Notes: generated by a model from the letters alone, not told the origin. A DNA stretch of 64,000 nt from Verrucomicrobiales bacterium (GCA_029233965.1 JARGOP010000001.1:1-64000); one strand, 5' to 3'. Shown: positions 1 through 8,616, counted from the stretch's first letter. Made by a program: numbers and translations.

Positions 1-159
1 CGCGAGATCGCGAAAGAGACGAGCGCCGACAACTCGGAGCGTCCTGCCGGGGACAATGCAGCCTCCGTCCAGGTCAGTGGAACCGACGGGTCGATGGTGC
101 CCATCGTAGAGTTCAAGCGGGTCGGTGAGGTGAACAGGAAGTGTCCCCCGAGTCGTTAA
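1..159 (+). pseudogene. Transposase C-terminal remnant, cut by the window edge
   Basis: The reading frame is open from base 1 and ends at the TAA at 157-159. The encoded 52 residues contain the string DGSMVPIVEF, which resembles the segment around a catalytic Asp in ISKra4-like transposases. After that motif the frame runs only about 16 residues to its stop, whereas an intact transposase would continue for well over 100 residues, so this looks truncated at the right as well as by the window edge. It lies directly beside two other transposase fragments. The family assignment rests on one short motif and is tentative. Confidence 0.4.
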
Positions 160-171
160 AATAGAGGTGGC

Positions 172-218
172 GGTTGGTTAGGCCACGCATAAGCGTGGCG
201 GTGCCTAAACCAAACCAA
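172..218. repeat. Inverted repeat ahead of the chimeric transposase
   Basis: A perfect 6-bp hairpin, CCACGC-ATAA-GCGTGG (183-198), is nested inside longer imperfect arms: GGTTGGTTAGGC on the left and GCCTAAACCAAACCAACC on the right. The structure ends about 14 bases before the ATG at 232. Stem-loops that limit transposase translation or mark an element end are common in insertion sequences; either role would fit. Which element it belonged to is uncertain. Confidence 0.5.
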
Positions 219-231
219 CCAACCCACCACC

Positions 232-1152
232 ATGACCCACGAAAACCTGAAAGCCGCCTTTTTGCAAGGTGGAGAACGAGAGTCTGCCGAGATGCTCGAC
301 GCCGTTTTACGAGCCTCAGTTCGCGAAGCATTCTGGAAAGTGATGGCCGACGAAGTCACCGCCCTCTGTGGTCCTCGCTATCGCCCTGATCCCCAAAGCA
401 GCAACCATCGAGCCGGATCAGAGACAGGGACCGTTTACCTCGGAGGCGAAAAAGAAGAAATCCGTCGCCCCAGAGTGCGCCATGAGAGCGGAGGCGAGGT
501 GCGACTTGAGAGCTACCAGGCTGCATCGCGAGAAGGCCTCAAAGCCAGGCACAAAAAGGCTTTCCGGCCGAAGACAACGGTGCAGGATCCGGATCGCACC
601 CCAGCGCCCAATCGTCTTGCCGAAATGGAATCCCCGTCTCGATCCGGAGAAGTGTTCGTCAGCGACATCACCTGCGTCGCAACCCGCGAAGGCTGGCTCT
701 ATCTTGCCGTGACCATGGATCTCTACAGTCGTCGCATCGCAGGTTGGCATCTGGATGACTCGATGAAAACCGACCTGGTCATCCAGGCAGCCCGGAAAGC
801 CGTCACTGCTACGGAGGTGCGTTCGGACGCGATCTTTCATTCCGATCGTGGTTGCCAATCCACGAGCCGGGAAATGCGATCCTGGCTGAGCCGACGCGGC
901 TTCCTCTCGAGCATGAGTTCGGTGGGTTACTGCTACGATAATGCGTCCTGCGAATCGCTCTTCGCCAGTTTGAAACGAGAAGCGTTTCCAGCCGGGTGTG
1001 TTTTCGACAGCAAACGGGAAGCTCGCCGCACGATCTTCCAATACATCGAGACCTTCTACAATCGGGAACGCATTCACACGGCACTCGGAAACCAGTCGCC
1101 GGAGAAGTTCCTGACAAATCACTTTCCACCCGAAACAATCACCCTAAACTAA
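232..1152 (+). pseudogene. Chimeric transposase: IS256-type N-terminus fused in frame to IS3-type OrfB
   Basis: This open frame of 306 codons joins two unrelated transposase families. Residues 1 to about 102 match the start of IS256/Mutator transposases (LCGPRYRPDP, RAGSETG, RRPRVRHESGGEV). From about residue 104, near base 541, it becomes IS3-family OrfB: KKAFRPKTT, the first catalytic Asp in VSDITCVAT, the second in HSDRGCQ, and YCYDNASCESLFASLKRE with the final Glu, followed by the family ending YNRERIHTALG. The IS256 part lacks its DDE domain, and the IS3 part lacks its N-terminus and OrfA. The likeliest origin is an IS3 element that inserted into, or recombined with, an IS256 element and left an in-frame scar. 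A functional chimera is possible but not expected, because the DNA-binding and catalytic modules recognise different ends. Confidence 0.8.
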
Positions 1153-1164
1153 ACACAAGGAGGC

Positions 1165-1202
1165 CAAGTTTTTCGTGTCTACTAAAGTGGGGGAGTTCCA
1201 GT
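1165..1202 (+). mobile_element. Probable right end of the IS3-family element
   Basis: Shortly after the transposase stop lies a sequence of the form TGTCTACTAAAG-TGGGGGAGTTCCA. It resembles IS3-family right ends, in which a C/T-rich tract is followed by GGGGGAA/GTTCCA. I see no convincing matching left end in the window: the segment around 131-156 (GGAAGTGTCCCCCGAGTC) is only a weak partner. The element therefore appears truncated on its left side. Confidence 0.4.
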
Positions 1203-1283
1203 AAATCCATTTCCTGGTGAGAAGACGAGGACGCATCACTGATATACAGCGATGCGAGTGGAAGCCTTTCAGGAAAAATCACC

Positions 1284-1895
1284 TCAGTCAGCATCGCCGC
1301 CCTCAGCATCCGTGACATACTCATTAGCGAGGGCGATGAGATCCTCACCTGATGCGATGTAGCGCTCGCGATACTCGGTGATTGTCGTCTCGTTGCTCAC
1401 CAGAAAGGTACCGAGAGCGTCCCGGTCATTTCCGTTCTCACTACGGACCCATTGGAGAAGTTCGGCAACACAGCGGTGGCTGCTACCGGCCCCAATGGCG
1501 TCGAGAGAGTCTCTGAAGCGCGTTGCCTTATCCCAGTCGATTTCCGCGAGCAGATATTCGACTCCTTCGTTACGGATTGCCGTGTCAATTTCGGCAATCT
1601 GGTCGGGTTTTACATCCCGGGGATTATGAGGAGCACAGGCGATCAGCTCTTCGACGAGATCTTCACGATCCCGGACAAGCGAAAGTTTCTTTTTCGCGAT
1701 AAAGCTTTCCGCATTCGCTCCGTGATCAAGGAGAAGATGAATGATATCGCGATTGCGATTCATGATAGCCAGAAAAAGAGGGGCACCTCCTTGAAAATTA
1801 ACCTCAGCTCCATCTTCGATCGCTTCGATGGCATCATCAGCAGCCCCCACGGTGCATGCTAGTTCAAGGGTGCGGTTCGCAATTGGATCACTCAT
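1284..1895 (-). CDS. Ankyrin-repeat protein
   Basis: A 203-residue soluble protein with no signal peptide. Residues about 18-65 form two ankyrin repeats, with the typical APLFLAIMNRNRDIIHLLLDHGAN pattern split across a helix-turn-helix unit (key pieces PLFLAI and LLLDHGAN). The rest is predicted helical and acidic and matches nothing I recognise. Ankyrin repeats bind proteins, so a cytoplasmic interaction role is likely, but the partner is unknown. The ATG at 1893-1895 is the only sensible start. It stands alone between the IS remnants and the amidase gene, on the minus strand. Position next to mobile DNA suggests possible acquisition, but the codon use looks ordinary. Confidence 0.7.
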   Translation of the reverse strand: MSDPIANRTLELACTVGAADDAIEAIEDGAEVNFQGGAPLFLAIMNRNRDIIHLLLDHGANAESFIAKKKLSLVRDREDLVEELIACAPHNPRDVKPDQIAEIDTAIRNEGVEYLLAEIDWDKATRFRDSLDAIGAGSSHRCVAELLQWVRSENGNDRDALGTFLVSNETTITEYRERYIASGEDLIALANEYVTDAEGGDAD

Positions 1896-2020
1896 GGTCA
1901 GGGCGCAGCTTAGAGAGAACTATGGTGGAACATAGTATTATGGTGATTCTATCACAGTGACCTGCATTGGCAAACGCAGAAATTAAAGAAACAATGAAAA
2001 ATCAGATGAGCGAAAGGAAT

Positions 2021-2635
2021 TTATCCCTCGCGATATCGAATGATTCCCTGGGCGATTTCCTCGGCGACGATTTGTCGAAACCATTCCGCGCCGCAACGCT
2101 GGCTTTCCCAGCGGTTTGAAATAAAGCCACACTCAACGAGTACTGCGGTTGCCTGAGTCTCTTCAAGAACCTTGAGTCGCTCCGGTTTGAATCCCCGATT
2201 CCGCGTCACGAGACGGCGACCGAGTTCGCTCTGGATATAGCTGGCCAGTTCTCTCGCCGTATCGCTTCCCGGCCAGTAAAGGGTTTCTGTTCCACTGATA
2301 CTGCGATCAGAGTGGGCATTGAAGTGGAGGCTGATGAAGATCGTGTTCGGTTTCGCATTGGCGAGAGCGGCCCGGTCAACGAGTTCGATGTAGACATCGG
2401 TCCGTCGCGTCAACTCCGTCTCGTATCCTTTTGCCTGCAGGATTTTCTCCAACCGGAAGGCGAGGTCGAGGACCAGCTCTTTTTCGACCAGTCCAAAAGC
2501 ACTGGAACCCGGATCGATTCCGCCATGGCCGGGATCGATGACGACGCGCGTGAAATACTCCGTCGCGAAAGAGGTTGGTGTCGGGATGGCGGAGAGCAAA
2601 ATCGTGATCGCGAGGGCGGCAGGAATCAGGCGCAT
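2021..2635 (-). CDS. N-acetylmuramoyl-L-alanine amidase (Amidase_3)
   Basis: This enzyme cleaves the bond between N-acetylmuramic acid and the peptide stem in peptidoglycan. A signal peptide covers roughly residues 1-25, so it works in the periplasm. The catalytic domain follows directly. The zinc site of the family is visible: His37 in DPGHGG, Glu51 or Glu53 in VEKELVLD, and His104 in SLHFNAHSD; the catalytic Glu is Glu168 in LVECGF. At 204 residues it is a minimal single-domain form, without the AMIN or LysM targeting modules of E. coli AmiC-like enzymes. It lies 64 bp downstream of the CDP-alcohol phosphatidyltransferase-like gene on the same strand, so the two may be co-transcribed. Its function is well supported; its exact cellular task (division or recycling) is not. 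Confidence 0.9.
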   Translation of the reverse strand: MRLIPAALAITILLSAIPTPTSFATEYFTRVVIDPGHGGIDPGSSAFGLVEKELVLDLAFRLEKILQAKGYETELTRRTDVYIELVDRAALANAKPNTIFISLHFNAHSDRSISGTETLYWPGSDTARELASYIQSELGRRLVTRNRGFKPERLKVLEETQATAVLVECGFISNRWESQRCGAEWFRQIVAEEIAQGIIRYREG

Positions 2636-2699
2636 CGTTGGCAGGATAGCGAGGGAATGAGGAGCTGTCTACTCAGTCATTAGGTTTTCTTAAATAATT

Positions 2700-3338
2700 T
2701 CAGGAATCAGCGTATTCCTGAAGCTTGAGCCATCGAATGAGAATGGTTGTAGCGCATCCAAAGAGAATGACCCAGAGAGCAATCTGAGGAATCGGAGTGC
2801 TGAAGTGTTCCTTCGGAATATTGATCATCATGAGTGCCGAAGTCACGGATAGAAGGAGGAGCCTATGAACGCGAGTCATCGGGCCTGAACCTGCTGATTT
2901 CTTTCCGGCCCCCTTCATCACTCCGACCGAACGCACGTAGGCGGAAAAAATGGCGGCCAGTGCCGTCGCGAGGCCGAGCCAGGAGTTCGATTCAATAGCG
3001 AAGCCGAAGCCGATCAGGGTCACTGCATCCGAGACTCGCTCGGGTAGTTCCGTCACAAAGATTTCCTCCATCGTGGGTTTCGAGTGATGGTGATGGAGGA
3101 GTGAATCCATCTGGATGCAGGCAATTCTGAGTATGCAGCAGACCATGCCGATGCCCCAGAAAAGGGAAGGGGTCATCGACACACCTGTAAAGAGAAACGA
3201 AAATCCTGCAAGAATTCCGAGAACCATGCCTGAGATGGCGACCATTTCGCTGGTGACGCCCAGAGCTGTCAACGAAAGCGCAATGCGGCGCATTGGTTGC
3301 CAGCGGCGACGGTTGCGTGAACGGGAGGAGGAATCCAT
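2700..3338 (-). CDS. CDP-alcohol phosphatidyltransferase-like membrane protein, altered active site
   Basis: A 212-residue polytopic membrane protein with about six hydrophobic segments. The layout matches CDP-alcohol phosphatidyltransferases, which join a CDP-lipid to an alcohol head group. In the family motif, D-x2-D-G-x2-A-R-x8-G-x3-D-x3-D, this protein keeps the surroundings (MDSLL at about residue 77, then TELPERVSDAV). However, DG has become DS, the Ala-Arg pair is replaced by a run of four His, and the third Asp is Glu. Related bacterial proteins carry the sequence NELPDRISD at this place. It may therefore be a divergent enzyme using another substrate, or a catalytically impaired paralogue. 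The ATG at 3336-3338 gives the usual short basic N-terminus. Downstream on the same strand is the amidase. Confidence 0.6.
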   Translation of the reverse strand: MDSSSRSRNRRRWQPMRRIALSLTALGVTSEMVAISGMVLGILAGFSFLFTGVSMTPSLFWGIGMVCCILRIACIQMDSLLHHHHSKPTMEEIFVTELPERVSDAVTLIGFGFAIESNSWLGLATALAAIFSAYVRSVGVMKGAGKKSAGSGPMTRVHRLLLLSVTSALMMINIPKEHFSTPIPQIALWVILFGCATTILIRWLKLQEYADS

Positions 3339-3474
3339 GGATCTTGACGGGATGTATTCGCGGCAGGTCGTGACTTTTCAACGAAAAGCGAGAACATTCC
3401 ACGCTTGATGGGGTTCAATTTAGCTGTTATTGCACGTGTCCGCCCCGGATTTTCGTCAGTTTTTCGCCATCGAA

Positions 3475-4098
3475 ATGATTCCCTCAAACCCGCTTTCTCC
3501 AGATGACGAAATTGGGAAGGAGAAGCGACTGGAAAATGAAAGGGATGTGGAGTTGATGCTAAGAGTCCGCGAGGGAGACATGGCAGCCTTCGAATCTCTC
3601 GTCGAGATCCATCAGGGGGCGGTGATCGGAACGGTTGCAAAGATGCTCGGAAGCGCTTCCGAGGCTGAGGATATTGCTCAACAGGTCTTCGTCCGAATCT
3701 GGAAGTCGGCGTCGCGCTATGAGCCACAGGCTAAGTTCACAACCTGGATGTTCACGATCACGAGGAATCTCGTGTTCAACGAAACCCGCCGCCGCAAGAG
3801 GAAGCCGACGGTCTCGGTAGAGGAGCGTGAGGAGGAAAGTCACCAGGTTGTCGAAGATATGCACACAGCTACGCCGGACGCAGAAATGCTTCACGCGGAA
3901 CTGGAAAGAGCGGTTGATGATGCCATTCAGACACTTCCGGAGAAGCAACGTATGGCAGTGGTGCTCCGGCGCTATGAAGAGCTTCCCTATGAGGACATCG
4001 GGAAGGTGCTTTCCATGTCCGTGCCTGCGGTGAAGAGTCTGCTTTTCAGGGCGAGGACCCAGTTGAAGGAGACTCTTCAGAAATATCTGGATCAGTAG
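3475..4098 (+). CDS. ECF-type RNA polymerase sigma factor
   Basis: A 207-residue sigma-70-family factor with only regions 2 and 4, the pattern of ECF sigma factors. Region 2 runs from FESLVEIHQG through EDIAQQVFVRIWKSASRY and FTTWMFTITRNL, the core-binding and -10 recognition segments. Region 4 (LPEKQRMAVVLRRYEELPYEDIG, then VPAVKSLLFRAR) is the helix-turn-helix that reads the -35 element. I chose the ATG at 3475 over a TTG 45 bases upstream because family members start about 30-40 residues before region 2. No anti-sigma gene is adjacent: upstream is a divergent membrane-protein gene, and downstream, 4 bp away, a convergent PQQ-propeller gene. Its target regulon cannot be read from this window. 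Confidence 0.9.
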   Translation: MIPSNPLSPDDEIGKEKRLENERDVELMLRVREGDMAAFESLVEIHQGAVIGTVAKMLGSASEAEDIAQQVFVRIWKSASRYEPQAKFTTWMFTITRNLVFNETRRRKRKPTVSVEEREEESHQVVEDMHTATPDAEMLHAELERAVDDAIQTLPEKQRMAVVLRRYEELPYEDIGKVLSMSVPAVKSLLFRARTQLKETLQKYLDQ

Positions 4099-4102
4099 GA
4101 GT

Positions 4103-5344
4103 CTATTGGCCGAGGCGTATCAAACTCTCCTCCGTGCGAATGATAAAGCCATCGGAGACAACCGCGAAAGAAGAGAGGCCAAATTCACCAATTTCATTTT
4201 CGGCCACTTTTTGAAAGTCTCTGCCGGGTTTCACCACCGTCGTGACGCCGTCGCCGTTGTGGAAAAAGAGGTGGCCGCCTGCATATACGGGTGATGAGGA
4301 ATAGCCTCCGCGCCCATCGAGCCGTTCGCGGTAGAATTCCTCGCCGGTTTCAGGGTCAAGGCAGGAGAGGATCCCTTTGTCATCGTTAATGTAGAGCAGG
4401 CCATCGACAATGATCGGAGAGCTTTCCTTCGGAATCTGCCGCTCCACTTTCCAGGCCACATGCGTGTCCGTGACATCACCTTTTCCGTCCGCTCGTATCG
4501 CGTAAAGATGGGCGACGCCGAATCCTGAGCACACGTAGACCTTACCGTTTTGAAAGAGGGGTCTGGGAACCACGGAGAATCCTTCTCCATACCGGCTTCT
4601 CCAAATTTCCTGACCGGTTTCCGGGTCATAGGAAAAGACTGCGCCGGAACCGGGAATGATCGCCTGGGGTTTCCCGGCGACTTCAATAAGGAGGGGCGTT
4701 GCGAAGGAAAAGGGATTCTTCACTTCAATGTCCCGGAAGGTTTTCCAAAGGATTTTTCCCGAGGTCTTATCCAGAGCAACGACAAAGGGATCTTTCCCGC
4801 CGTCACAGGAAAAGAGAAGACGGTCTTTCCAGAGGGCTGGGGAGCCTCCTGTTCCGTGGACGGGCTTATAAGTGAGCGAAGTCTGTTTCCACAGGATCTC
4901 TCCGGTTTCGGCGTCGAGAGCTGCAGTGCCGTGATGCCCGAAGTGGTAGTAGAGCGTGCCATCCTCAAACAGTGGCGTCGGGGAGGCGTGACTGTTTTTC
5001 TTGTGCATGTATTCGTCAGGCTTCGCAAAGATCTCGCGCTCCCAAAGCGGTGATCCATCAGTGAGCGAGTAGGCCCGTGCCTGAAGGGAGAGCTGATCGT
5101 TCGAAACAATGGCGGTGGAAACGAAGATGGCACCGTTTGCGACCACCGGTGAAGACCAGGCTTTTCCCTCTACCGGGATTTTCCAGCGAACGTTCTGCGT
5201 GGATGACCAAGTGAGTGGGACTTGTGAATCTTCGGCATGCCCCTGTCCCGTCACTCCCCGAAACTCAGGCCAGTAATCAGAAAATGCGGTCCCTCCGGAG
5301 AGGAGGCAGCCCGAGACAATGAGAGAGATGAGGCGGAGATTCAT
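4103..5344 (-). CDS. Secreted PQQ-like beta-propeller protein
   Basis: A 413-residue exported protein with an N-terminal signal peptide (about residues 1-22), followed directly by DYWPEFRG. That opening is typical of the PQQ-binding-like propeller proteins abundant in planctomycetes and verrucomicrobia. Repeats ending in DAETGEILWK, DKTSGKILWK, DPETGQEIWR and DPETGEEFYR mark successive propeller blades. The fold is shared by quinoprotein dehydrogenases and by the scaffold BamB. Residues needed for a real PQQ cofactor are not apparent, so a structural or binding role is more likely than dehydrogenase activity. The start was set at the ATG at 5342-5344 because the upstream frame extension has no signal-like character. 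It is convergent with the sigma gene, with 4 bp between the stops. Confidence 0.85.
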   Translation of the reverse strand: MNLRLISLIVSGCLLSGGTAFSDYWPEFRGVTGQGHAEDSQVPLTWSSTQNVRWKIPVEGKAWSSPVVANGAIFVSTAIVSNDQLSLQARAYSLTDGSPLWEREIFAKPDEYMHKKNSHASPTPLFEDGTLYYHFGHHGTAALDAETGEILWKQTSLTYKPVHGTGGSPALWKDRLLFSCDGGKDPFVVALDKTSGKILWKTFRDIEVKNPFSFATPLLIEVAGKPQAIIPGSGAVFSYDPETGQEIWRSRYGEGFSVVPRPLFQNGKVYVCSGFGVAHLYAIRADGKGDVTDTHVAWKVERQIPKESSPIIVDGLLYINDDKGILSCLDPETGEEFYRERLDGRGGYSSSPVYAGGHLFFHNGDGVTTVVKPGRDFQKVAENEIGEFGLSSFAVVSDGFIIRTEESLIRLGQ

Positions 5345-5509
5345 GATTTCTGATACTACACATTCAGCGAGGGAGCAGGACAAGGCCGCATTGGCGTCAT
5401 CAACGCGATGACCATTTTCATGTTCCGGAATACGCACAGACAAATACGTGAGTCTGACGGGAGGGGCCGTTGACAGTAGGATTCCTCTGCAGCAGCATTG
5501 AGACCGACT

Positions 5510-7447
5510 ATGACGAACTCCGATGTGACCCGCAGGATTCTGGATAATTCCAGCCAATCGCCATCCTCTCAGCAGGAACGTTTTGAGAAGATTCGGACTC
5601 TCGTGCGTCCGGATTCTCTGATTGCGAGTCAAGAGTTGGCGGAGGAAGTGGCTGGTTTGATTCGGGAGCGACAGGATGTCGGTGGGACTTTTGTTCTCGG
5701 TCTCGCGACAGGGTCGACTCCGGTTCCTTTCTATCGGGAATTAATTCGACTTCATCAGGAGGACGGATTGAGTTTCAGGAATGTCGTGACCTTCAATCTC
5801 GACGAATACTACAGTCTGAACCGCGACCATCCGGAGAGTTACTTTCGGTTCATGCACGACCAGCTCTTCGACCATGTCGATATTCCGGCGGAGCAGATTC
5901 ACATCCCGGACGGCACGGTTCCAATGGAAGCGGTCTACGATTACTGTCTATCCTACGAAAAGCAGATTGAGAAAGCCGGTGGACTGGATCTGCAGATTCT
6001 TGGGATCGGACGAACCGGACACATCGGTTTTAACGAACCGGGCTCAGCGATGGAGTCGATCACCCGCATGATCACTCTGGATCGTGTCACTCGTCAGGAC
6101 GCCGCCGCTGATTTCATGGGCGTCGCAAATGTTCCCCGTTCGGCAATCACGATGGGGGTGGGTACTATCCTAAAGGCGAAAAATCTTGTCCTCATGGCCT
6201 GGGGAAGCAACAAGGCCGATATCGTGAAGGAGGCGTCAGAGGGAGAAATGACTGATCAGGTCTCCGCGAGCTTCCTTCAGACTCATGACTGCGCGGTTTT
6301 TTTGATTGATGCGGCCGCAAGTTCCCGCCTCACCCGGTTTCGTCACCCCTGGCTGGTTAGTCCGATAAAGTGGGACCCTTCGATGAAAAAGCGGGCCGTG
6401 ACCTGGCTCTCAAGACAGCTTGGCAAACCGATTCTGAAGCTGGTCGACGAGGACTATAATGAAAAGGGCACCGGCGAACTCCTCGCTTCGACTTCCGAGG
6501 CGGCCTACGAGGTGAATATTGACTGTTTCAATCGGGTCCAGCAGACGATCACGGGATGGCCGGGTGGAAAACCCGGGGCGGATGACTCCAACCGGCCTGA
6601 GAGGGCGAATCCGTTCCCCAAAAAGGTTCTCGTTCTCAGTCCTGAGCCGATGGATGCCTTTATCGGCATGGGAGGGACTCTGAATCGCCTCAAAGAGCAG
6701 GGGCACGAGGTCAGCCTTTTCTTTCAGACTTCGGGAAATCTCAGGGTCGCTGATGTCGCCGCCCTCAACTTCGCCCGGGTTATCCTTGAGATGGCGGAGG
6801 CCATTGCTGAATCCGGGTGGGAGGACCAGAAACGCTATGCTCAATCGATTATTGATGCGCTGGATGAAAAAGGTGAGTTTGGGGTTGATCCTGAATTGGT
6901 TAGAAAGCTCAAGGGGTTAATTTTGAGAGGGGAGGTTCGCGATGCCGCTTCAGTCTGCGGGCTGGACCCGGGAGCCGTTCGGTTTTTAGATCTGCCGTTT
7001 TATGAAGAGGGGCGCTATCGCCGTTTTCAGCGAACGGAAAATGATCTGCAGATCATGAGGAAGGTGCTGGAGGGGCTTAAGCCCGACATGATTTTTGTGA
7101 CCGGTGATGCCGGGGATCCCAGCTCCACGCAGTCGATCGCATTCGATTGCTTTGCCGAGGCATGGAATCAGATGTCCAGTGAGTCGTGGTCCTCAGAGTG
7201 TCGGGTCTGGTCTTACCGGGGACGGGATGGTTCATTCGAGACTCACGAGATCGACATGGCGGTTCCGATGAGTCCTGACCAGCTTGAGCAGAAGGTGGAA
7301 GCTATCCGGAAATTCATGTCGACCAGTGATGATGATCTCAGCGCCCCCACGAGAAATCGTGAAATTGCGGCGGAATACGATGCCCTTGGAATGGCGGAAT
7401 ACGAAGCGATCGAAGCGTTCTGTCGCTGGGGAAGCCAGTCTTCCTAA
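5510..7447 (+). CDS. nagB: Glucosamine-6-phosphate deaminase fused to a degenerate LmbE/PIG-L domain
   Basis: The N-terminal half converts glucosamine 6-phosphate to fructose 6-phosphate and ammonia, the last step of amino-sugar catabolism. It shows the phosphate loop LATGSTP (about 66-72), FNLDEYY (about 95-101) and GIGRTGHIGFNEPGS (165-179), the active-site signature of the long NagB family. Known long NagBs of Bacteroidetes (about 650 residues) have the same two-domain plan, with a C-terminal LmbE-like deacetylase carrying SPHPDD and DPHGTH. Here these read SPEPMD (377-382) and DPSSTQ (536-541), so His379, the first Asp of the DD pair, and both downstream His are gone. The deaminase should work; the second domain probably cannot hold zinc. 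The ATG at 5510 replaces a TTG four codons upstream. The last bases overlap the convergent membrane-protein gene. Confidence 0.9.
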   Translation: MTNSDVTRRILDNSSQSPSSQQERFEKIRTLVRPDSLIASQELAEEVAGLIRERQDVGGTFVLGLATGSTPVPFYRELIRLHQEDGLSFRNVVTFNLDEYYSLNRDHPESYFRFMHDQLFDHVDIPAEQIHIPDGTVPMEAVYDYCLSYEKQIEKAGGLDLQILGIGRTGHIGFNEPGSAMESITRMITLDRVTRQDAAADFMGVANVPRSAITMGVGTILKAKNLVLMAWGSNKADIVKEASEGEMTDQVSASFLQTHDCAVFLIDAAASSRLTRFRHPWLVSPIKWDPSMKKRAVTWLSRQLGKPILKLVDEDYNEKGTGELLASTSEAAYEVNIDCFNRVQQTITGWPGGKPGADDSNRPERANPFPKKVLVLSPEPMDAFIGMGGTLNRLKEQGHEVSLFFQTSGNLRVADVAALNFARVILEMAEAIAESGWEDQKRYAQSIIDALDEKGEFGVDPELVRKLKGLILRGEVRDAASVCGLDPGAVRFLDLPFYEEGRYRRFQRTENDLQIMRKVLEGLKPDMIFVTGDAGDPSSTQSIAFDCFAEAWNQMSSESWSSECRVWSYRGRDGSFETHEIDMAVPMSPDQLEQKVEAIRKFMSTSDDDLSAPTRNREIAAEYDALGMAEYEAIEAFCRWGSQSS

Positions 7448-8616
7448 AGTCCGAAGAGTGGCGCCGGGACAAGAAAAGCGTGCTGTTCGAGAAGGCTGTA
7501 GGTTCCATGCCAGCTGACATATTGCGAGAGCCAAACGAAGAAGACGTATGCGGCGACCACGGGAACGGCTGCGATTCCTGCTATCCAACGGGGCAGCCAT
7601 CGACGCGCTGTTTCAGCCTTTTCGGCCCGTGAAAGCGCCCACCCGAGAAGAAGGCGCGCCGGAAAAATGAAAAGGACGAAGATGATATTGGGAAGCCAGG
7701 CGACTTCGTTCGGTGTCAGTTCAATCTTGAGCAGGTAGAGGGGGAGCGCGAAAAGTAAGGTCACGGAAAGAGCGAGCCAAAAGGCAAGGGGTGCCCGCTT
7801 GAAAAGTGCTCTTGCTTCTGAGATGGCAAAAAAGTCCCGAAAACGGCGGGTCATTGCGTAACGGGTCTGAAGAAAGGGTAGCAAAAGAACGGTGCCTCCG
7901 AGAATAAGAGCACCTAGAAATGAGCCGAGGACCGCGATTCTCTGTTCGGTGGCGCCCGACGATAGAAAAGGGATTCCCAGAGGAATTGCCAACCAGACTG
8001 CCGCTCCGAGGAAACCAAAGAACCCGAGTTTACCAAGCTGAAACAGGCGTTTGGCGATTCGGGGCAGGAGAAGCAGGGTTCCTTTGGGCCAGGGGAAAGA
8101 TTGTCGCCCCGAGAGCCAGCGAATCCATTGGAACGGAGCAGGAATTAAAAAGTATCGCAATTTGCCGCCCCGAAGGATCGCCGCGAGAAGGTGCAGCGTG
8201 ATGACAACGATGAGAAAGGCCAGGAAAATGCGGAGCCCGTTTGCTTCCTCGCTACCGGGTTGAATGAGTTCTGCATCTCTCCAGAAGCTGTGAACCAGTC
8301 TTACCGGAAGGAACCAGAACCAGAATCCGAGCAGGATTTTTCCGAGGCGGGCAAAGTGATCGAGGCCGATAAATCCGTCGCGCAGTTTGCCGCTGGCGGC
8401 GACCCTCGAGGACGCTTCAAGGAGAAAACCGAGACTGAGCAGATTGAAAACAGGGATAGCGGAAACCACCGCGAGGCATCCGGTCATGGAGGCGAAGCCA
8501 ACGATGCGATCAAACTGCCGACCTGGAAATGCGGTTAGCTTCCGGAATCTGCGTCCTGTCACCTCATGAGACAGGGGAGCTTCGGTCCCCGGGGGAATTT
8601 CTGATCTGACCAGCAT
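7444..8616 (-). CDS. Polytopic membrane protein of unknown function
   Basis: A 390-residue protein with roughly eight hydrophobic segments, for example CLAVVSAIPVFNLLSLGFLL, IFLAFLIVVITLHLLAAIL and LGALILGGTVLLLPFL, and a basic N-terminal tail of about 35 residues. I do not recognise a named family. The first membrane segment with the motif PVFNLLSLGFLLEASSR resembles DUF4013-like membrane proteins of planctomycetes, but I would not assign that with certainty. The ATG at 8614-8616 was preferred over a TTG four codons upstream. Its stop overlaps the stop of the convergent nagB fusion by a few bases, and the broken cytochrome gene starts divergently 130 bp away. No enzymatic motif is visible. 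Confidence 0.7.
   Translation of the reverse strand: MLVRSEIPPGTEAPLSHEVTGRRFRKLTAFPGRQFDRIVGFASMTGCLAVVSAIPVFNLLSLGFLLEASSRVAASGKLRDGFIGLDHFARLGKILLGFWFWFLPVRLVHSFWRDAELIQPGSEEANGLRIFLAFLIVVITLHLLAAILRGGKLRYFLIPAPFQWIRWLSGRQSFPWPKGTLLLLPRIAKRLFQLGKLGFFGFLGAAVWLAIPLGIPFLSSGATEQRIAVLGSFLGALILGGTVLLLPFLQTRYAMTRRFRDFFAISEARALFKRAPLAFWLALSVTLLFALPLYLLKIELTPNEVAWLPNIIFVLFIFPARLLLGWALSRAEKAETARRWLPRWIAGIAAVPVVAAYVFFVWLSQYVSWHGTYSLLEQHAFLVPAPLFGL

Noticed and set aside
418-1122. A 234-codon frame opposite the chimeric transposase.
   Set aside because: It is antisense to recognisable IS256 and IS3 sequence and has no recognisable features.
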